A stretch of DNA of 64,000 nt from Gammaproteobacteria bacterium (GTDB lineage: Bacteria; Pseudomonadota; Gammaproteobacteria; SZUA-140): assembly GCA_016716465.1 (NCBI GenBank), contig JADJWH010000001.1, forward strand, positions 868,001-932,000. Direction: 5' to 3'. This document shows positions 46,908 through 55,651 of the stretch, in pieces (positions within the stretch are counted from its first letter, which is position 1; each line of letters starts with the position of its first letter). A program made the position numbers and the translations under genes. A model generated the notes under the pieces. It searched no databases and was not told the origin of the DNA. It saw only the letters and a program-made list of their open reading frames with translations.

Positions 46908-46937
46908 TTATAGTCCCAACGATTCATCGTGGTTCAA
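46908..46937 (-). promoter_or_regulatory. trxB promoter
   Basis: On the minus strand TTGAAC (46937-46932) is followed after 18 bp by a perfect TATAAT (46913-46908), in the divergent space between trxB and ald. Confidence 0.6.
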
Positions 46938-46986
46938 CTCATTGACTGAATAGAGAACCTCCCCGGTCAGGACGACGCCCCCGCGT

Positions 46987-48054
46987 ATGCGCATCGGTAT
47001 CCCCCGCGAGATCAAGACCCTGGAAGGCCGCGTCGGCCTGATCCCGGCGGCCGCCCATGAGCTGGCGCGCGAGGGTCATGAGATCCTGGTTGAACAGGAG
47101 GCCGGCCGCCTGAGCGGCTACAGCGATCAATCCTACCGGGATATCGGCGCGCGCATCGTCCCGGATGCCGCCACGTTGTACGGCGAGTCCGAGCTGATCA
47201 TCAAGGTCAAGGAACCGATCGGACCCGAACTGGGGTTGCTGCGGCGCGATCATGTGCTGTTCAGCTATCTCCATCTGGCCGCGAACCTGCCGCTGCTGAA
47301 CCGCCTGCGGGAGATCGGCCTGACTGCGGTCGCCTTCGAAACCGTCGAGGACAAGGACGGCCAGCTGCCGCTGCTGGCGCCGATGAGCGATATCGCGGGC
47401 CGTCTGGCGGCCCAGATCGGCGCCGGATTGCTGCTGCAACCCGCCGGTGGAAAGGGACTGCTGCTGGGCGGTCTGCCGGCCGTGGAACGCGGGCGCGTGG
47501 TCATTCTGGGCGGTGGCGTGGTCGGCGGCAGCGCCGCCGAGGTCGCGGCCGGCTACGGCGCGGAGGTCGTGGTCTTCGAACGGCGGCGCGCCCGCCTGGA
47601 GGCGCTGCGCGCGCTCGGCCGCAACGTGACCGCCCTGTATCCCTACAGCGATGCGCTCGCGCGCGAGGTCGCCCGCGCCGACCTGCTGATCGGCGCGATC
47701 CTGATCACCGGGGAACGCGCGCCCCACCTCGTCTCGACCGCGATGATCCGGACGATGCAGCCCGGCAGCGTCGTCATCGACGTCGCCGTCGATCAGGGCG
47801 GCTGTATCGAGACGACCCGGCCGACCACGTACGCGGATCCGACCTTCGTCGCGGAAGGCGTGCTCCATTTCGGCGTGACCAATATGCCCGGGGCCGTCCC
47901 GATGAGCGCCTCCCGGGCGCTGTCCGCGGCCCTGCTGCCCTATGCGCACCTGATCGCCCGCGACGGCTGGCGCGAGCACCCTGAACTGCGGCGCGGCATC
48001 AATCTGAGCGCAGGCGAAGTCATCCATCCGGCCCTGCGCCAATATGTGGCATAA
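46987..48054 (+). CDS. ald: Alanine dehydrogenase
   Basis: NAD-dependent interconversion of alanine with pyruvate and ammonia. The 355-residue protein starts MRIGIPREIKTLEGRVGLIP, includes IIKVKEPIGPEL, the catalytic histidine in LFSYLHLAAN, NAD-binding VVILGGGVVGGSAAEVAAGYGAEVVVFE, and VDQGGCIETTRPTTY with HFGVTNMPGAVP. These mark alanine dehydrogenase rather than the NNT alpha subunit. It is divergent from trxB, and ftsK follows after 49 bases, so the two may be cotranscribed. It sits where enterics have lrp. Confidence 0.94.
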   Translation: MRIGIPREIKTLEGRVGLIPAAAHELAREGHEILVEQEAGRLSGYSDQSYRDIGARIVPDAATLYGESELIIKVKEPIGPELGLLRRDHVLFSYLHLAANLPLLNRLREIGLTAVAFETVEDKDGQLPLLAPMSDIAGRLAAQIGAGLLLQPAGGKGLLLGGLPAVERGRVVILGGGVVGGSAAEVAAGYGAEVVVFERRRARLEALRALGRNVTALYPYSDALAREVARADLLIGAILITGERAPHLVSTAMIRTMQPGSVVIDVAVDQGGCIETTRPTTYADPTFVAEGVLHFGVTNMPGAVPMSASRALSAALLPYAHLIARDGWREHPELRRGINLSAGEVIHPALRQYVA

Positions 48055-48103
48055 TCTGCCCCTGATCAAAACCCGACGCCCGGCTGCGGGCCGCAGACCC
48101 TGA

Positions 48104-50410
48104 ATGGCACAGGCAACACGCAAAAATACGAGGACAGCCGCCGTCACGGCGCCGCATCACCATGGCCTGCGGGAAGGCGCGCTGTTCGTGCTGGGCGCGA
48201 TCGCGATCTACATGCTGCTTTCGCTCGTCACGTACAGCAATGACGACCCGGGCTGGTCCTACAGCACCAGCCCGGATCATGTCGCCAATGCGGGGGGCTT
48301 CGTCGGCGCGTGGCTGGCCTCCGTGCTGCTGCATCTGTTCGGCTATTTCGCCTATCTGTTCCCGATCCTGATCGCCTACGGCGGCTGGCTCTCGTATCGC
48401 GGCTGGCCCGAGAGCGAATCACCGTTCGCCCTCCGGCGCTACCTCTTCACCGGCATCGGGTTCGTGCTGACCATCCTCGCCGGGGACGGCATCGCCGCCC
48501 TCCATTTCGGCCTGGGTCACGATCCGCACCCCACGGATTCCGGCCCCGGCGGCATCCTCGGCAGCGTGCTGAGCACCAGCCTGATCACGCCGTTCAGTTT
48601 CATCGGGACCACGCTGTTCCTGCTGGCGCTGTTCATGACCGGCGTGACGCTGGCCACCGGGCTGTCCTGGTTCGCGCTGATGGACCGCGTCGGCGCCGCC
48701 ACGATGAGCCTGGCGGGACGTCTGCAGGATCTGATCGGCCAGTGGCGCGAACAGCAGAGCGTACGCGAACTCCGCCAGCAGCGCTCCGAGGCCGTCAGGG
48801 AGGAACAGGAACTGAAGAAGACGCGCGTACCGCCGCGCATCGAACCCGTGATCCGGCAGATCGAGCCCAGCGAACGCGTCGAAAAGGAGCGCCAGGTGAC
48901 CCTGTTCACCTCGCCCGCCAATGGTGAATTGCCCCCCCTGTCGCTGCTCGACGCGGCCCAGCCGTCGCAGCACGCCCTGTCCACCGCGACGCTCGAGGCC
49001 ATGTCGCGCCAGGTCGAGATCAAGCTGCAGGATTTCGGCATCGAGGCCCAGGTGGTCGCGGTCAATCCGGGGCCGGTCATCACGCGCTTCGAGCTGCAGC
49101 CGGCCCCCGGCGTGAAGGTGAGCCAGATCAGCAACCTGTCCAAGGACCTCGCGCGCGCGCTCTCCACCGTCAGCGTGCGCATCGTCGACGTCATCCCGGG
49201 GAAATCGGTGATCGGCCTCGAGATCCCGAACGAGCACCGCGAGATCGTGCGCCTGAGCGAGATCCTGCAGTCCAGGCAGTATGACGAGGCGGCGTCGCCG
49301 CTCTCGCTCGCGCTCGGCAAGGACATCAGCGGCAATCCGGTGGTGGTCGATCTGGCCAGGATGCCCCACCTGCTCATCGCCGGCACGACCGGCTCGGGCA
49401 AGTCGGTGGCCGTCAACGCCATGATCCTGAGCATGCTTTATAACGCCTCTCCGAGCGAGATGCGCATGATCATGATCGATCCCAAGATGCTGGAACTCTC
49501 CATCTACGAGGGCATCCCGCACCTGCTGACGCCGGTGGTGACCGACATGAAGGAGGCGGCCGGCGCCCTGCGCTGGTGCGTGGCGGAGATGGACCGGCGC
49601 TATGCCCTGATGGCGCACCTCGGCGTGCGCAACATCGCCAACTACAACCGCAAGGTCGCCGCGGCGATCGAGGAAAAGCAGCCGCTGCCGGATCCGTTCA
49701 CCAAGGTGCCGGAGGGCACCGAACCGGCGACGCTGCAGCCCATCCCGTATGTCGTGGTGGTCATCGACGAGCTGGCCGACATGATGATGATCGTCGGCAA
49801 GAAGGTCGAACAGCTGATCGCCCGCCTGGCGCAGAAGGCGCGCGCCTCGGGCATCCACCTGGTGCTCGCCACCCAGCGTCCGTCGGTGGACGTCATCACG
49901 GGCCTGATCAAGGCCAATATCCCCACGCGTATCGCGTTCCAGGTCTCGTCCAAGATCGATTCACGCACCATCCTCGACCAGATGGGCGCGGAGTCCCTGC
50001 TCGGCCACGGCGACATGCTCTACCTGCCGCCGGGCACTAGTGTGCCGACGCGCGTGCACGGGGCCTTCGTCGACGATCACGAGGTGCACAAGGTGGTCGA
50101 TTTCCTCAAAAAGTCGGGCGAGCCGGAGTATATCGATGATCTGCTGCACGCCGGCGATTCCGACGGCGAGGGCGGCGGCAACGGCTACGGCGATGAGGAG
50201 AACGGCGAGACCGACCCCCTCTATGACCAGGCCGTGCGCATCGTCACCGAGTCCCGCAAGGCCTCCATCTCCGGCGTCCAGCGCCGTCTCAAGATCGGCT
50301 ACAATCGCGCCGCGCGTATGGTGGAAGAGATGGAAAAGGCCGGCATCGTTGGTCCGCTGGAGTCCAACGGCAGCCGCGAGGTGTTCGCCCCGCCGCCCCC
50401 CGCGGACTAG
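48104..50410 (+). CDS. ftsK: DNA translocase FtsK
   Basis: Septal DNA pump that clears chromosome termini and activates XerCD. The 768-residue protein has four N-terminal membrane helices (about 20-200), a short linker of about 100 residues, and a motor domain with Walker A AGTTGSGKSVAVN and Walker B VVVIDELADMMM. A C-terminal winged-helix gamma domain (ISGVQRRLKIGYNRAARMVEEME) recognises KOPS. The linker is far shorter than in E. coli (1329 residues in total), as in most other gammaproteobacteria. lolA begins 17 bases after its stop. Confidence 0.96.
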   Translation: MAQATRKNTRTAAVTAPHHHGLREGALFVLGAIAIYMLLSLVTYSNDDPGWSYSTSPDHVANAGGFVGAWLASVLLHLFGYFAYLFPILIAYGGWLSYRGWPESESPFALRRYLFTGIGFVLTILAGDGIAALHFGLGHDPHPTDSGPGGILGSVLSTSLITPFSFIGTTLFLLALFMTGVTLATGLSWFALMDRVGAATMSLAGRLQDLIGQWREQQSVRELRQQRSEAVREEQELKKTRVPPRIEPVIRQIEPSERVEKERQVTLFTSPANGELPPLSLLDAAQPSQHALSTATLEAMSRQVEIKLQDFGIEAQVVAVNPGPVITRFELQPAPGVKVSQISNLSKDLARALSTVSVRIVDVIPGKSVIGLEIPNEHREIVRLSEILQSRQYDEAASPLSLALGKDISGNPVVVDLARMPHLLIAGTTGSGKSVAVNAMILSMLYNASPSEMRMIMIDPKMLELSIYEGIPHLLTPVVTDMKEAAGALRWCVAEMDRRYALMAHLGVRNIANYNRKVAAAIEEKQPLPDPFTKVPEGTEPATLQPIPYVVVVIDELADMMMIVGKKVEQLIARLAQKARASGIHLVLATQRPSVDVITGLIKANIPTRIAFQVSSKIDSRTILDQMGAESLLGHGDMLYLPPGTSVPTRVHGAFVDDHEVHKVVDFLKKSGEPEYIDDLLHAGDSDGEGGGNGYGDEENGETDPLYDQAVRIVTESRKASISGVQRRLKIGYNRAARMVEEMEKAGIVGPLESNGSREVFAPPPPAD

Positions 50411-50427
50411 TGCACCGCGCCGTGACC

Positions 50428-51090
50428 ATGCGAATCCCGCGCCTCCCCATTGCCCGCGCACGGCGGCGCGCATTGCCTCCCTGCCTGGCGCTCATCTGCG
50501 CGCTCCTGCTCCCGCCCGTCGCCGCAGCGGGGTCGGGCCTGGACCGCCTCGACCGGTTCTTCGCGGGATTCAGGGGCCTCGATACCGGATTCGAACAGAC
50601 CGTCACCGACAACGCCCAGCGGCCGACGCAGCAGACCCGCGGCCGACTGCAGATCCTGCGTCCGGGCCGCTTCCGCTGGACCTATGAGGCACCGTATCAA
50701 CAGCTCATCGTCACCGACGGGGCCAAGTTGTGGGTCTACGACCCCGACCTCGCCCAGGTCACGATCTCCAGGCTCGACACCTCCATCGGCAATACACCCG
50801 CCCTGCTGCTCAGCACCGAACGGCCGCTCGACGAACTGTTCCTGATCACCGAGCTGCCGGCGCAGGACGACATCGCCTGGGTACAGCTCGACCCCCGGCA
50901 GGAGGACGCCAATTTCACGCGTGTCCGTCTCGCCTTCGACCGCGAAACGCTGTACGCCATGGAGATCGTCGACGGTTTCGGCCAGACCATGAACATCCGC
51001 TTTCTCGGCCTCAGGCGCAATCCCGCCCTCACCCCCGCCGATTTCAGATTCACGCCGCCGGCCGGCGTGGACGTCATCGGGGACGGATAA
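50428..51090 (+). CDS. lolA: Periplasmic lipoprotein chaperone LolA
   Basis: Carries lipoproteins from LolCDE to LolB across the periplasm. About 220 residues: a signal peptide with a long basic front (RRRALPPCLALICALLLPPVAAA) and a mature domain with GFEQTV, GRLQILRPGRFRWTYEAPYQQLIVTDGAKLWVYDPDL, which is the typical LolA core. ATG 50428 is preferred; a GTG at 50410 overlapping the ftsK stop would add six residues. The order ftsK-lolA-rarA is conserved. Confidence 0.94.
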   Translation: MRIPRLPIARARRRALPPCLALICALLLPPVAAAGSGLDRLDRFFAGFRGLDTGFEQTVTDNAQRPTQQTRGRLQILRPGRFRWTYEAPYQQLIVTDGAKLWVYDPDLAQVTISRLDTSIGNTPALLLSTERPLDELFLITELPAQDDIAWVQLDPRQEDANFTRVRLAFDRETLYAMEIVDGFGQTMNIRFLGLRRNPALTPADFRFTPPAGVDVIGDG

Positions 51091-51138
51091 GGGCAGCCCC
51101 CGGAGACCCCGTATGCCGCCGCAGATCCGGACACCGAG

Positions 51139-52470
51139 ATGACGAGCGAGGCCCGCAGACCGGACCCGGGCCTGCAGCCGCTGGCCGATCGCATGCGCCC
51201 GGCCGCAGTGGACGACGTAGCCGGCCAGGATCACCTGCTCGCGCCGGGCAAACCCCTGCGCCGCGCCATCGAGTCCGAGCGCCTGCACTCCATGATCCTG
51301 TGGGGGCCGCCGGGCACCGGCAAGACCACGCTCGCGCGCCTGATGGCCGCGCGCGCCGGCGCGCCGTTCATCAGCCTGTCGGCGGTGTTCGCCGGCGTGA
51401 AGGAGATCCGCGCCGCGGTCGCCGAGGCCGAGCGCACGCTGCGGGAGGAAGGCCGGCGCACCGTCCTGTTCATCGACGAGGTGCATCGTTTCAACAAGGC
51501 GCAGCAGGACGCCCTGCTCCATCACGTCGAGGACGGCACCTTCATCCTGATCGGCGCCACCACGGAGAACCCCTCGTTCGAGCTCAATAACGCGCTGCTC
51601 TCGCGCGCCCGCGTCTACGTGCTGAAAAGCGTCGATGCGGCGGCGTTGCGCCGTGTCATCGACCGGGCGCTGGGCGATGACGTGCGCGGCCTCGGCGCGC
51701 TGCACATCGAAATGGCGGCCGAACTGCGCGACCGCCTCGCGCAGGCGGCGGACGGCGACGCCCGGCGCGCGCTTAACCTGCTCGAGATCCTCTCCGATCT
51801 GGCCCCGGAGCATGAGGGGCGCCGGGTCGTCACCGATGCGCTGGTGAACGAAGTGATCGCCGGCGGCACCCGGCGCTTCGACAAGGGCGGCGAGATCTTC
51901 TACGATCAGATCTCCGCGCTGCACAAATCCGTGCGCGGTTCCGCACCCGATGCCGCGCTGTACTGGCTGTGCCGCATGCTGGACGGCGGTTGCGATCCGC
52001 GTTACATCGCCCGCCGGGTGGTGCGCATGGCGAGCGAGGACATCGGCAACGCCGATCCGCGCGCGCTCGCGCTGGCGATGAACGCCTGGGACGTGCAGGA
52101 ACGGCTCGGCAGTCCCGAGGGCGAACTGGCGCTGGCGCAGGCGGTGGTCTATCTGGCCTGCGCCGCCAAGAGCAACGCCGTCTACGCGGCGTACAACGCC
52201 GCCGTGCAGGACGCGCGGCGGCACGGCTCGCTCGAAGTTCCGTTGCAGCTGCGTAACGCGCCCACTTCCCTGATGAAGAACCTCGATTACGGCCGGCACT
52301 ACCGCTACGCGCACGACGAGGCGGAAGGCTACGCCGCCGGGGAAAATTATTTTCCGGACGCGATGGGTCAGCCGCGCTATTATTTCCCGGTGCCGCGCGG
52401 GCTGGAGGCGAAGATCGGCGAGAAGCTGGCGCACCTGCGCGAGCTGGACGACAAACATGGAAAATCCTGA
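51139..52470 (+). CDS. rarA: Replication-associated recombination protein RarA
   Basis: AAA+ ATPase related to clamp loaders and eukaryotic WRNIP1, acting at stalled forks. The 443-residue protein has QPLADRMRPAAVDDVAGQDHL, Walker A WGPPGTGKTTLAR, Walker B FIDEVHRFNKAQQDALL, sensor-1 IGATTENPSFELN and the MgsA-type C-terminal region with NYFPDAMGQPRYYFPVPRG. The last is typical of RarA and absent from RuvB and DnaX. It is 24 bases upstream of crcB. Confidence 0.96.
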   Translation: MTSEARRPDPGLQPLADRMRPAAVDDVAGQDHLLAPGKPLRRAIESERLHSMILWGPPGTGKTTLARLMAARAGAPFISLSAVFAGVKEIRAAVAEAERTLREEGRRTVLFIDEVHRFNKAQQDALLHHVEDGTFILIGATTENPSFELNNALLSRARVYVLKSVDAAALRRVIDRALGDDVRGLGALHIEMAAELRDRLAQAADGDARRALNLLEILSDLAPEHEGRRVVTDALVNEVIAGGTRRFDKGGEIFYDQISALHKSVRGSAPDAALYWLCRMLDGGCDPRYIARRVVRMASEDIGNADPRALALAMNAWDVQERLGSPEGELALAQAVVYLACAAKSNAVYAAYNAAVQDARRHGSLEVPLQLRNAPTSLMKNLDYGRHYRYAHDEAEGYAAGENYFPDAMGQPRYYFPVPRGLEAKIGEKLAHLRELDDKHGKS

Positions 52471-52494
52471 AGACCGTTCACGGATGGAGATGAA

Positions 52495-52869
52495 ATGAAC
52501 CAGGTGCTGGCCATCGCGGCGGGCGGCGCCGTCGGCTCCGTCCTGCGCTACTGGACCTCGCTCGGTGTCCATCACCTGTTCGGACGCGGCTTTCCGTACG
52601 GCACGCTGGCGGTCAACGTGCTGGGCTCGCTGGTGATCGGCCTGCTCTACGTGCTGCTGGTGGAGCGCAGCAGCCTCGGCGCGGAATGGCGCGCCGTACT
52701 GATCACCGGATTCCTCGGCGGCTTCACCACCTTCTCCGCCTTCTCGCTCGAAACCGCGCTGCTGCTGCAACAGGCCGAACACTTCAAGGCCGTGCTCAAC
52801 ATCGCCCTCAGCGTCGCGGTCTGTCTGGCCGCCACGCTGCTCGGACTTTATGCCGGGAGACAACTATGA
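52495..52869 (+). CDS. crcB: Fluoride channel CrcB/Fluc
   Basis: Small dual-topology fluoride exporter of 124 residues with four membrane helices. GGAVGSVLRYW, GTLAVNVLGSLVIGLLY (Asn of the pore) and GFLGGFTTFSAFSLE, with the phenylalanine/threonine fluoride track, are diagnostic. It overlaps the DUF190 gene by four bases. No fluoride riboswitch can fit in the 24 bases that separate it from rarA, so expression follows the rarA transcript. Confidence 0.95.
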   Translation: MNQVLAIAAGGAVGSVLRYWTSLGVHHLFGRGFPYGTLAVNVLGSLVIGLLYVLLVERSSLGAEWRAVLITGFLGGFTTFSAFSLETALLLQQAEHFKAVLNIALSVAVCLAATLLGLYAGRQL

Positions 52870-53183
52870 AATCGATCGAAGTGACCGTGGTCCGGATCTA
52901 TCTCACGGAGGCGGAGACCAGGCTCAACCCGCTGATCGAGCGCCTGCGCAACCAGGAAAAACTGCGCGGCGTCACGGTCTTCCGCGGCATCACCGGCTTC
53001 GGCCCCTCCGGGGTCGTGCACACCGCATCGCTGCTCGACCTCTCGCTCGATCTCCCGGTGGTGGTGGAATTCTTCGATGAACCGGCCCGAATCGAAGCGG
53101 TTCTGGAGCACCTCGGCGCGCTGGTCGCTCCCGGCCACATCCTGCACTGGCGCGCGCGGATGGTGGATGGCGGAAGCGGGTGA
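52866..53183 (+). CDS. DUF190 family protein
   Basis: A 105-residue PII-like ferredoxin-fold protein of the DUF190 family. VTVVRIYLTEAETR, RGVTVFRGITGFGPSG and LPVVVEFFDEPARIEAVL are the conserved blocks. Genes of this family commonly accompany crcB, and here translation is coupled to it by a 4-bp overlap, so a role in fluoride tolerance or channel regulation is likely but unproven. The stop codon sits at the beginning of the intergenic inverted repeat. Confidence 0.92.
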   Translation: MKSIEVTVVRIYLTEAETRLNPLIERLRNQEKLRGVTVFRGITGFGPSGVVHTASLLDLSLDLPVVVEFFDEPARIEAVLEHLGALVAPGHILHWRARMVDGGSG

Positions 53184-53186
53184 TGG

Positions 53187-53240
53187 GAGATGGGTGATGG
53201 GTGACTAGAATGTTCGCGGTCATCACTCATCACCCATCTC
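53187..53240. repeat. Inverted repeat, GATGGGTGATGGG type
   Basis: GAGATGGGTGATGGGTGA (53187-53204) pairs with TCACTCATCACCCATCTC (53223-53240) at 17 of 18 positions, with an 18-base loop. It begins four bases after the DUF190 stop. No T-run follows. A related shorter one is at 28522-28579. Confidence 0.8.
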
Positions 53241-53259
53241 TCATCCGCAGGAGCAGTAC

Positions 53260-53457
53260 ATGGGTACGTTCAAAAGCATAATCCTCGGCATCATCATTGG
53301 CCTGCTCGTCGGCCTGTGGTTCGGCGTGAACATTGGCAAGGGCCGGGACTTCTACGCCAATCCGTTCGCCGGAAAAGACCTCGCGGGCGACCTGATGGAA
53401 TCCGGCGGCGAGATGCTGGAAAAAAGCGGGAAGGCGCTGAAGGACATGAACAAGTAG
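53260..53457 (+). CDS. Small single-pass membrane protein, 65 aa
   Basis: The protein is 65 residues with one N-terminal membrane helix (SIILGIIIGLLVGLWFGVNIG, about 5-25). A polar tail (GRDFYANPFAGKDLAGDLMESGG, then MLEKSGKALKDMNK) is probably exposed on one side of the membrane. A strong AGGAG lies eight bases before ATG 53260 and codon use is coding-like, so it is probably translated. It lies between a REP copy and an inverted repeat. No function is recognised. Confidence 0.72.
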   Translation: MGTFKSIILGIIIGLLVGLWFGVNIGKGRDFYANPFAGKDLAGDLMESGGEMLEKSGKALKDMNK

Positions 53458-53524
53458 CACCTCTGTCGGGGATGGATTTCAAATCCATCCCCATCTGCAC
53501 TCATTCGTCAGCCACATGACACCC

Positions 53525-53606
53525 GTAGCCCCAGATGCAGGCGCGGAGCGCCTTAATCCGGGAAAACAAAACATCCCCGGATTCCGCTGCGCTTCATCCG
53601 GGCTAC
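53525..53606. repeat. REP-like palindrome, copy 2
   Basis: The 82-bp palindrome runs GTAGCCCCAGATGCAGGC to CTTCATCCGGGCTAC. It differs from copy 1 by a few substitutions in the left half. It lies between the convergent small membrane protein gene and mutL and is not flanked by GGACTnAG arms. Confidence 0.88.
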
Positions 53607-53650
53607 ATGTTATACAATTTCACGCGCTCCCCGCTCCTGAATCCTGATTT

Positions 53651-55456
53651 TCATCTCCCGCGCAGGAACAGCTTGTCCAGCGCCTTCATATCGAGCTGGA
53701 TCCAGGTCGGGCGGCCGTGGTTGCACTGGCCGCTGCGCTCGGTGCGCTCCATGTCGCGCAGCAGGGCCTCCATCTCGGGCAGCGAGAGGCGGCGGTTCGC
53801 GCGCACCGCGCCGTGACAGGCCATGGTGGCGAACATATCGTCCAGATGCTCGCGCACGCGCGTGCTGTCGCCGTGGACATTGATGTCGGCGATGATGTCG
53901 CGCACCAGCTTCTCCACATCGGCCTCGCACAGCAGGCTCGGGATCGCGCGCACCACCACTGCCTCGGGCGCGATGCGCCGCACCTCGAGGCCGAGCTCCG
54001 CGAACAATTCCTGATGATCCCCCACCAGCGCGGCCTCGCGCGCCGCGAGACGGATCGTCAGCGGCACCAGCAGCGGCTGCGTGCGCACGCCGCCCTGATG
54101 ATGGGTCGCCTTCATGCGCTCGTAGACGATGCGTTCGTGCGCCGCGTGCATGTCGACCAGCACCAGGCCGTCGGCATTCTCGGCCAGGATATAGACCCCG
54201 TGGATCTGCGCGAGGGCGCGGCCGAGAAACCCGGCCGACGGCACGCCGGCCGCCTCGGCGTTGGCGACCGGCGCAGCCACGGCCTCCGCCACGGCGGCGT
54301 CGAGGACGGCATAAAAGTTCTGCGGCATGGACTCGGCCGCCCGGAACGGAAACGCGGGCTGACGATCGCGCGACGTGAACGGATAGGCCGATACCGCGGA
54401 CGGCGGACGTGCGGCGCCGCCGGACTCCGGTCCGGACGCAAGTTCTTCTTCCCGTGCCCCCGGCCGGTCCTGCGCCAGCGCCCGGTGCAGCGTGTGAAAC
54501 AGAAAATCGTAGATCAGGCGGCTCTCGCGGAAGCGCACCTCGTGCTTGGTCGGATGCACGTTGACGTCGACCTCTTCCGGCGGCATGTCCAGAAACAGCA
54601 CATAGGTCGGATGACGGCCCTGGTAGAGCACGTCGCGATAGGCCTGGCGCACCGCGTGACTCACCAGGCGGTCGCGGATGACGCGGCCGTTGACATAGAA
54701 GTACTGCAGGTCCGCCTGGCCGCGCGAATGCGTGGGCAGGCCGATCCAGCCGCGCAGGCGCAATCTGCCCGCCTCGCCCGCGATTGCGAGGCTGTGCTCG
54801 ATGAATTCGCCCCCGCACAGCTCCGCGACGCGCGCCGCGCCGTCGCCGGCATCGGGCCGCAGCGTGTAGACCGTGCGCTTGTTGTGGGTGAGGCGGAAGG
54901 CGACGTCGAAGCGGCTCATCGCGATGCGGCGGAAGACCTCCTCGATATGGCCGAATTCGGTGCGCTCGCTGCGCAGAAACTTGCGGCGCGCGGGGACGTT
55001 GAAGAACAGGTCGCGCACCTCGAGCGTGGTGCCCGGCGGATGCGCGGCCGGGGCGGGCGCGGCGAGATTCCCCTGGCTGTCGTTGTCGACGCGCCAGGCG
55101 GTCTCCGCCCCGGTCTCGCGCGAGCACAGGCTGAGCCGCGCGACCGAGACGATGCTCGGCAGCGCCTCGCCGCGGAAGCCGAGCGTCGCGATGTGGCTCA
55201 AGCCGTCGAGTTCGGACAGTTTGCTGGTGGCGTGCCGGCTCAGCGCAAGCTGGAGGTCGTCCCGGTGGATACCGCCCCCGTCGTCCACGACGCGGATCAG
55301 GCGCAGCCCGCCCTGCTCGATATCGATCGTGACCTCGCGGGCGCCGGCGTCGAGGCTGTTCTCCAGCAGCTCCTTCACCACCGAGGCCGGCCGTTCCACC
55401 ACCTCGCCCGCGGCGATCTGGTTGGCGAGCTGGGTTGAAAGTCGATGAATTCTCAT
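53651..55456 (-). CDS. mutL: DNA mismatch repair protein MutL
   Basis: Couples mismatch recognition by MutS to strand excision. The 601-residue protein has an N-terminal GHKL ATPase (KELLENSLDAGA, VVDDGGGI, GFRGEALPSI, HPTKHEVRF), a linker of about 90 residues and a C-terminal dimerisation domain. That domain contains VDMHAAHERIVYER, matching the endonuclease motif DQHAx2Ex4E except for Met in place of Gln, plus ACHGAVRAN and CNHGRPTW. MutL is therefore probably a nicking endonuclease, unlike E. coli MutL, which relies on MutH. It is downstream of amiB after a 195-bp gap. Confidence 0.96.
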   Translation of the reverse strand: MRIHRLSTQLANQIAAGEVVERPASVVKELLENSLDAGAREVTIDIEQGGLRLIRVVDDGGGIHRDDLQLALSRHATSKLSELDGLSHIATLGFRGEALPSIVSVARLSLCSRETGAETAWRVDNDSQGNLAAPAPAAHPPGTTLEVRDLFFNVPARRKFLRSERTEFGHIEEVFRRIAMSRFDVAFRLTHNKRTVYTLRPDAGDGAARVAELCGGEFIEHSLAIAGEAGRLRLRGWIGLPTHSRGQADLQYFYVNGRVIRDRLVSHAVRQAYRDVLYQGRHPTYVLFLDMPPEEVDVNVHPTKHEVRFRESRLIYDFLFHTLHRALAQDRPGAREEELASGPESGGAARPPSAVSAYPFTSRDRQPAFPFRAAESMPQNFYAVLDAAVAEAVAAPVANAEAAGVPSAGFLGRALAQIHGVYILAENADGLVLVDMHAAHERIVYERMKATHHQGGVRTQPLLVPLTIRLAAREAALVGDHQELFAELGLEVRRIAPEAVVVRAIPSLLCEADVEKLVRDIIADINVHGDSTRVREHLDDMFATMACHGAVRANRRLSLPEMEALLRDMERTERSGQCNHGRPTWIQLDMKALDKLFLRGR

Positions 55457-55651
55457 GGAGTCACGGGACAGGCCGGTTGCTTGGGTCAGTCGGGATTATA
55501 TAGGAAAGAGAATGTCCCGCGATGACCCGCCCCGCCGGACAAAACACAGCCCGGGGGGAGATCATGCGCCCCGATCCGGGGACAGGTCGTCTGTACCCAG
55601 CCTGCCTCAGGGTTCAAATAGCGGGAAACGTGGGAAATCGAGGGTCGAGAA

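Noticed and set aside
52471..52494. Fluoride riboswitch before crcB
   Set aside because: Only 24 bases separate rarA and crcB, too few for the aptamer, and no crcB-motif sequence is seen at the end of rarA.
50407..52863. Open frame of about 818 codons on the minus strand across lolA, rarA and crcB
   Set aside because: It spans three recognised genes in opposite orientation, and its composition (glutamine, arginine, histidine runs) is that of a shadow frame.
53717..55438. Open frame of about 570 codons opposite mutL
   Set aside because: It is antisense to an unmistakable MutL, with no protein motif.
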